The position numbers were made by a program, and so were the translations under genes. Below are positions 62,029 through 64,000 of a stretch of 64,000 nt of DNA, one piece after another (position 1 is the first letter of the stretch; each line of letters begins with the position of its first letter). The DNA comes from Chaenocephalus aceratus (taxonomy: Eukaryota; Chordata; Actinopteri; Perciformes; Channichthyidae), in the NCBI GenBank assembly GCA_023974075.1, contig CM043808.1:24931578-24995577 (forward strand), in the 5' to 3' direction. A model generated the notes under the pieces. The model ran no database searches. It was given only the letters and a program-made list of their open reading frames with translations, and had not been told where the DNA came from.

Positions 62029-62050
62029 GCGGGAGAAGATGAATGGATTA

Positions 62051-63230
62051 AATATAGGGTGAATTGCCCTAATGTGGGACATTTTTGCATTTCAGACTTC
62101 GGGAATATATTGCGATATGAAGCCGATACAATAAATCAAAATCCAGTACCATTCCAAAATCCCCAGTAATATTAGACACTAATAATATAGTAAACTATTA
62201 ATACTGTACATATTATTGTTTGCCCGTGGGATTAGGATGATCGGTAGTGAGAGCCGCTGCATTTTCCTCCGGTCGGATGTGATATAAAAACAAAGCGATT
62301 ATTTTTGTTGTTGTAAACTCACGTGGATTAAATTTAGTGCATTCATTTCAACTCGCGAACATATGATACATTAAATGATCGTGAGGATGATGATTGAAAA
62401 TAGTTTGTTTGAGCCTGCATGGATGCATTTCCTGATCTAAAAACATAGCGATGGTTTTGTATTTACGCCAACGTGAATTAAACATTATTTTGTTAAACAT
62501 GGTGATGTTTAGTAAATGATTACATGTCTCTTATTTAGCACATAATATGATCCTATCCGTGACATATGGATCTTAACAAATATCCGCTATATCAGATACC
62601 TGTAGATCAGCTGTTTATTTCACATGAGTTCCAGTGTGGCAGCTTTTCACGGCTCCCCCTGGTGGATCCATGATCCATTGCAGCTGGTTTCATTATAATT
62701 AAATGTATTTATCAAGGGGGCGTTTCAAGTCCTGCGGGGGGGTTTTCCTTTTCAGCAGGGGCCCACCCTGTGCCGATCACGGACCCGCACGGGTAGGTGT
62801 CTGAAACGAAGCGCTACATCTGTATATAGCAAGACCAGAGATTGTCCTGAACATTTTGATATTTAACACATGGGGTGCCATGTTAGAAGAAATACATTTA
62901 AAAGGTGATTTAAGAAAACATCTAAAAATCGAGAAAATACCCTTAGACTCCAGAGGGTTACGAATGGTAAAACTGTGCCCCTTGGGTTGTCATTCCTAAA
63001 TTATGAATGACAGCTTGTGGAAAGTTTTAATGTAATGTAATGTAATGTAATGTTTGCTATACTACTGGTTGCATGGCAACTAGGCATCTCGCGAGTTGCG
63101 GTAATTGGTTAGTACAATAAAGAAAGGATTTGTTTTGGAATTATTTTGTGTTCCGTTTTTTCTTGGGCGGCCCTCAATCCAATATTGGGTACCTAAATTG
63201 GCCCTCACTCATCAAAACTTTGAGAACCCC
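62051..63230. other. A/T-rich repeat-derived sequence, no gene recognised
   Basis: Continues the sequence interrupted by the LINE. Includes the putative right piggyBac-like end (62940-62957) and a (TAATG)n tail at 63028-63055, probably a LINE tail. Confidence 0.4.
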
Positions 63231-63232
63231 TG

Positions 63233-63633
63233 GTGAAAAGGAAAGAATGATTGGTGCCATGTATCGTGAGATTTTGAGTGACAACCTCCTTCCATCAACA
63301 AGGGCATTGAAGATGAAACGTGGCTGGGTCTTTCAGCATGACAATGATCCCAAACACACCGCCCGGGCAACGAAGGAGTGGCTTCGTAAGAAGCATTTCA
63401 AGGTCCTGGAGTGGCCTAGCCAGTCTCCAGATCTCAACCCCATAGAAAATCTTTGGAGGGAGTTGAAAGTCTGTGTTGCCCAGCGACAGCCCCAAAACAT
63501 CACTGCTCTAGAGGAGATCTGCATGGAGGAATGGGCCAAAATACCAGCAACAGTGTGTGAAAACCTTGTGAAGACTTACAGAAAACGTTTGACCTCTGTC
63601 ATTGCCAACAAAGGGTATATAAAAAAGTATTGA
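63233..63633 (+). pseudogene. Tc1-like transposase, C-terminal half
   Basis: About 130 codons, with [19 protein letters not shown] (second catalytic Asp region) and [19 protein letters not shown] (Glu/Asp box of the DDE domain), and the usual C-terminal [12 protein letters not shown]. The paired DNA-binding region and first catalytic Asp are lost, so it is inactive. The open frame upstream to 63130 is not homologous. Confidence 0.9.
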
Positions 63634-63848
63634 GATTAACTTTTGTTATTGACCAAATACTTATTTTCCCCCATAATTTGCAAATAAATTATTTTAAAAT
63701 CAGACAATGTGATTTTCTGGATTTTGTTTCTCATTTTGTCTCTCATAGTTGAGGTATACCTAGGATGAAAATTACAGGCCTCTCTCATCTTTTTAAGTGG
63801 GAGAACTTGCACAATTGGTGGCTGACTAAATACTTTTTTGCCCCACTG
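63233..63848 (+). mobile_element. 5'-truncated Tc1-like transposon with right terminal repeat
   Basis: The right terminus (inverse) reads CAGTGGGGCAAAAAAGTATT, a common fish Tc1-like end, followed by the TA target at 63849-63850. The left terminus and transposase N-terminus are absent. Confidence 0.85.
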
Positions 63849-63850
63849 TA

Positions 63851-64000
63851 TGCAGCCTGTATTTTTGTATAAAAACAGATTTTTAACAGAGTTTATATAT
63901 TTGTGATCAGACTGTCTGACCTGCTTGTATGTACTTACACAATAGGTGAGAGGTGGTTATTGTGTTTTTGACAAGACTAACAGTGTGTGTAATGATGCTA
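63851..64000. other. Window end, nothing recognised
   Basis: Sequence after the Tc1 target site; no motif seen. Confidence 0.4.

Larger units (their letters stand above)
58690..62050 (+). mobile_element. RTE-type non-LTR retrotransposon, near full length, inactive
   Basis: The 5' region has ACCTTACCGTGGTAGAGAGG, typical of RTE-like elements; the 3' end after the stop is GATAAGCGGGAGAAGATGAA with a short GGATTAAAT edge. Flanks share GATTAAAT (58676-58683 and about 62046), a likely target duplication. A single ORF with endonuclease then reverse transcriptase is present but broken three times. Confidence 0.85.
56128..62957. mobile_element. Possible piggyBac-like remnant interrupted by an RTE LINE
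   Basis: The left end TTAACCCTTTGGAGTC and the right end (inverse) TAACCCTCTGGAGTC match over about 15 nt; the left is preceded by TTAA and the right by TTAC. piggyBac elements insert at TTAA with CCC ends. A short ORF at 56894 may be the transposase start. Other repeats lie inside, so homology of the whole span is not established. Confidence 0.4.

Overview
The window looks like teleost fish DNA, most likely a percomorph. It has intron-rich vertebrate genes, two egg-envelope (zona pellucida) genes of the fish/frog ZPAX type, and a transposon mix typical of teleosts: DIRS, RTE and L2 LINEs, hAT, PIF/Harbinger, Tc1-like and piggyBac-like elements, and endogenous retroviruses. No rRNA, tRNA or CRISPR feature was found. 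The species cannot be fixed from the sequence alone.

Layout. (1) 1122-6120, minus strand: a complete 21-exon ZP-domain gene (copy A, 910 codons) whose splice sites, phases and frame I could follow from ATG to stop. (2) 6.3-46.1 kb: about 40 kb of intergenic DNA made almost entirely of mobile elements. In order these are a hAT-like non-autonomous element; a solo LTR; a decayed Ulp1-type protease gene; a dispersed repeat split by a Harbinger MITE; a Harbinger element with a hAT nested inside it; a 9.4-kb minus-strand endogenous retrovirus (ERV-1, 16162-25521); long CA/CT microsatellites; a young plus-strand LTR element (ERV-2, 26952-34625) carrying a piece of a host LIMD1-like gene; a DIRS-type tyrosine-recombinase retrotransposon (34675-40370) with 540-bp tandem repeats and a nested Harbinger MITE; a nearly intact hAT transposon (42555-45373); and a second solo LTR (45460-46129). 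(3) 46503-52704, plus strand: a second complete 21-exon ZP gene (copy B, 901 codons including stop), a diverged paralogue of copy A with matching exon order and phases at the boundaries. The two genes are head to head. (4) 52.8-64 kb: more repeats, namely a hAT MITE with an 8-bp target duplication, a truncated L2 LINE, a piggyBac-like remnant interrupted by an almost full-length but broken RTE LINE, and a 5'-truncated Tc1-like transposase.

How it fits together. The only genes that look functional for the host are the two egg-envelope genes. Both encode secreted proteins with a C-terminal ZP polymerisation domain, and both have a TATA-like box and a CACCTG E-box close upstream. The intervening DNA is a layered insertion record: several elements have target-site duplications readable base by base, and two insertions are confirmed by an uninterrupted repeat copy nearby. 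The most unusual item is the LIMD1-like coding fragment inside ERV-2, whose LTRs differ at only about 4 of 588 positions by eye. It resembles retroviral capture of a cellular gene.
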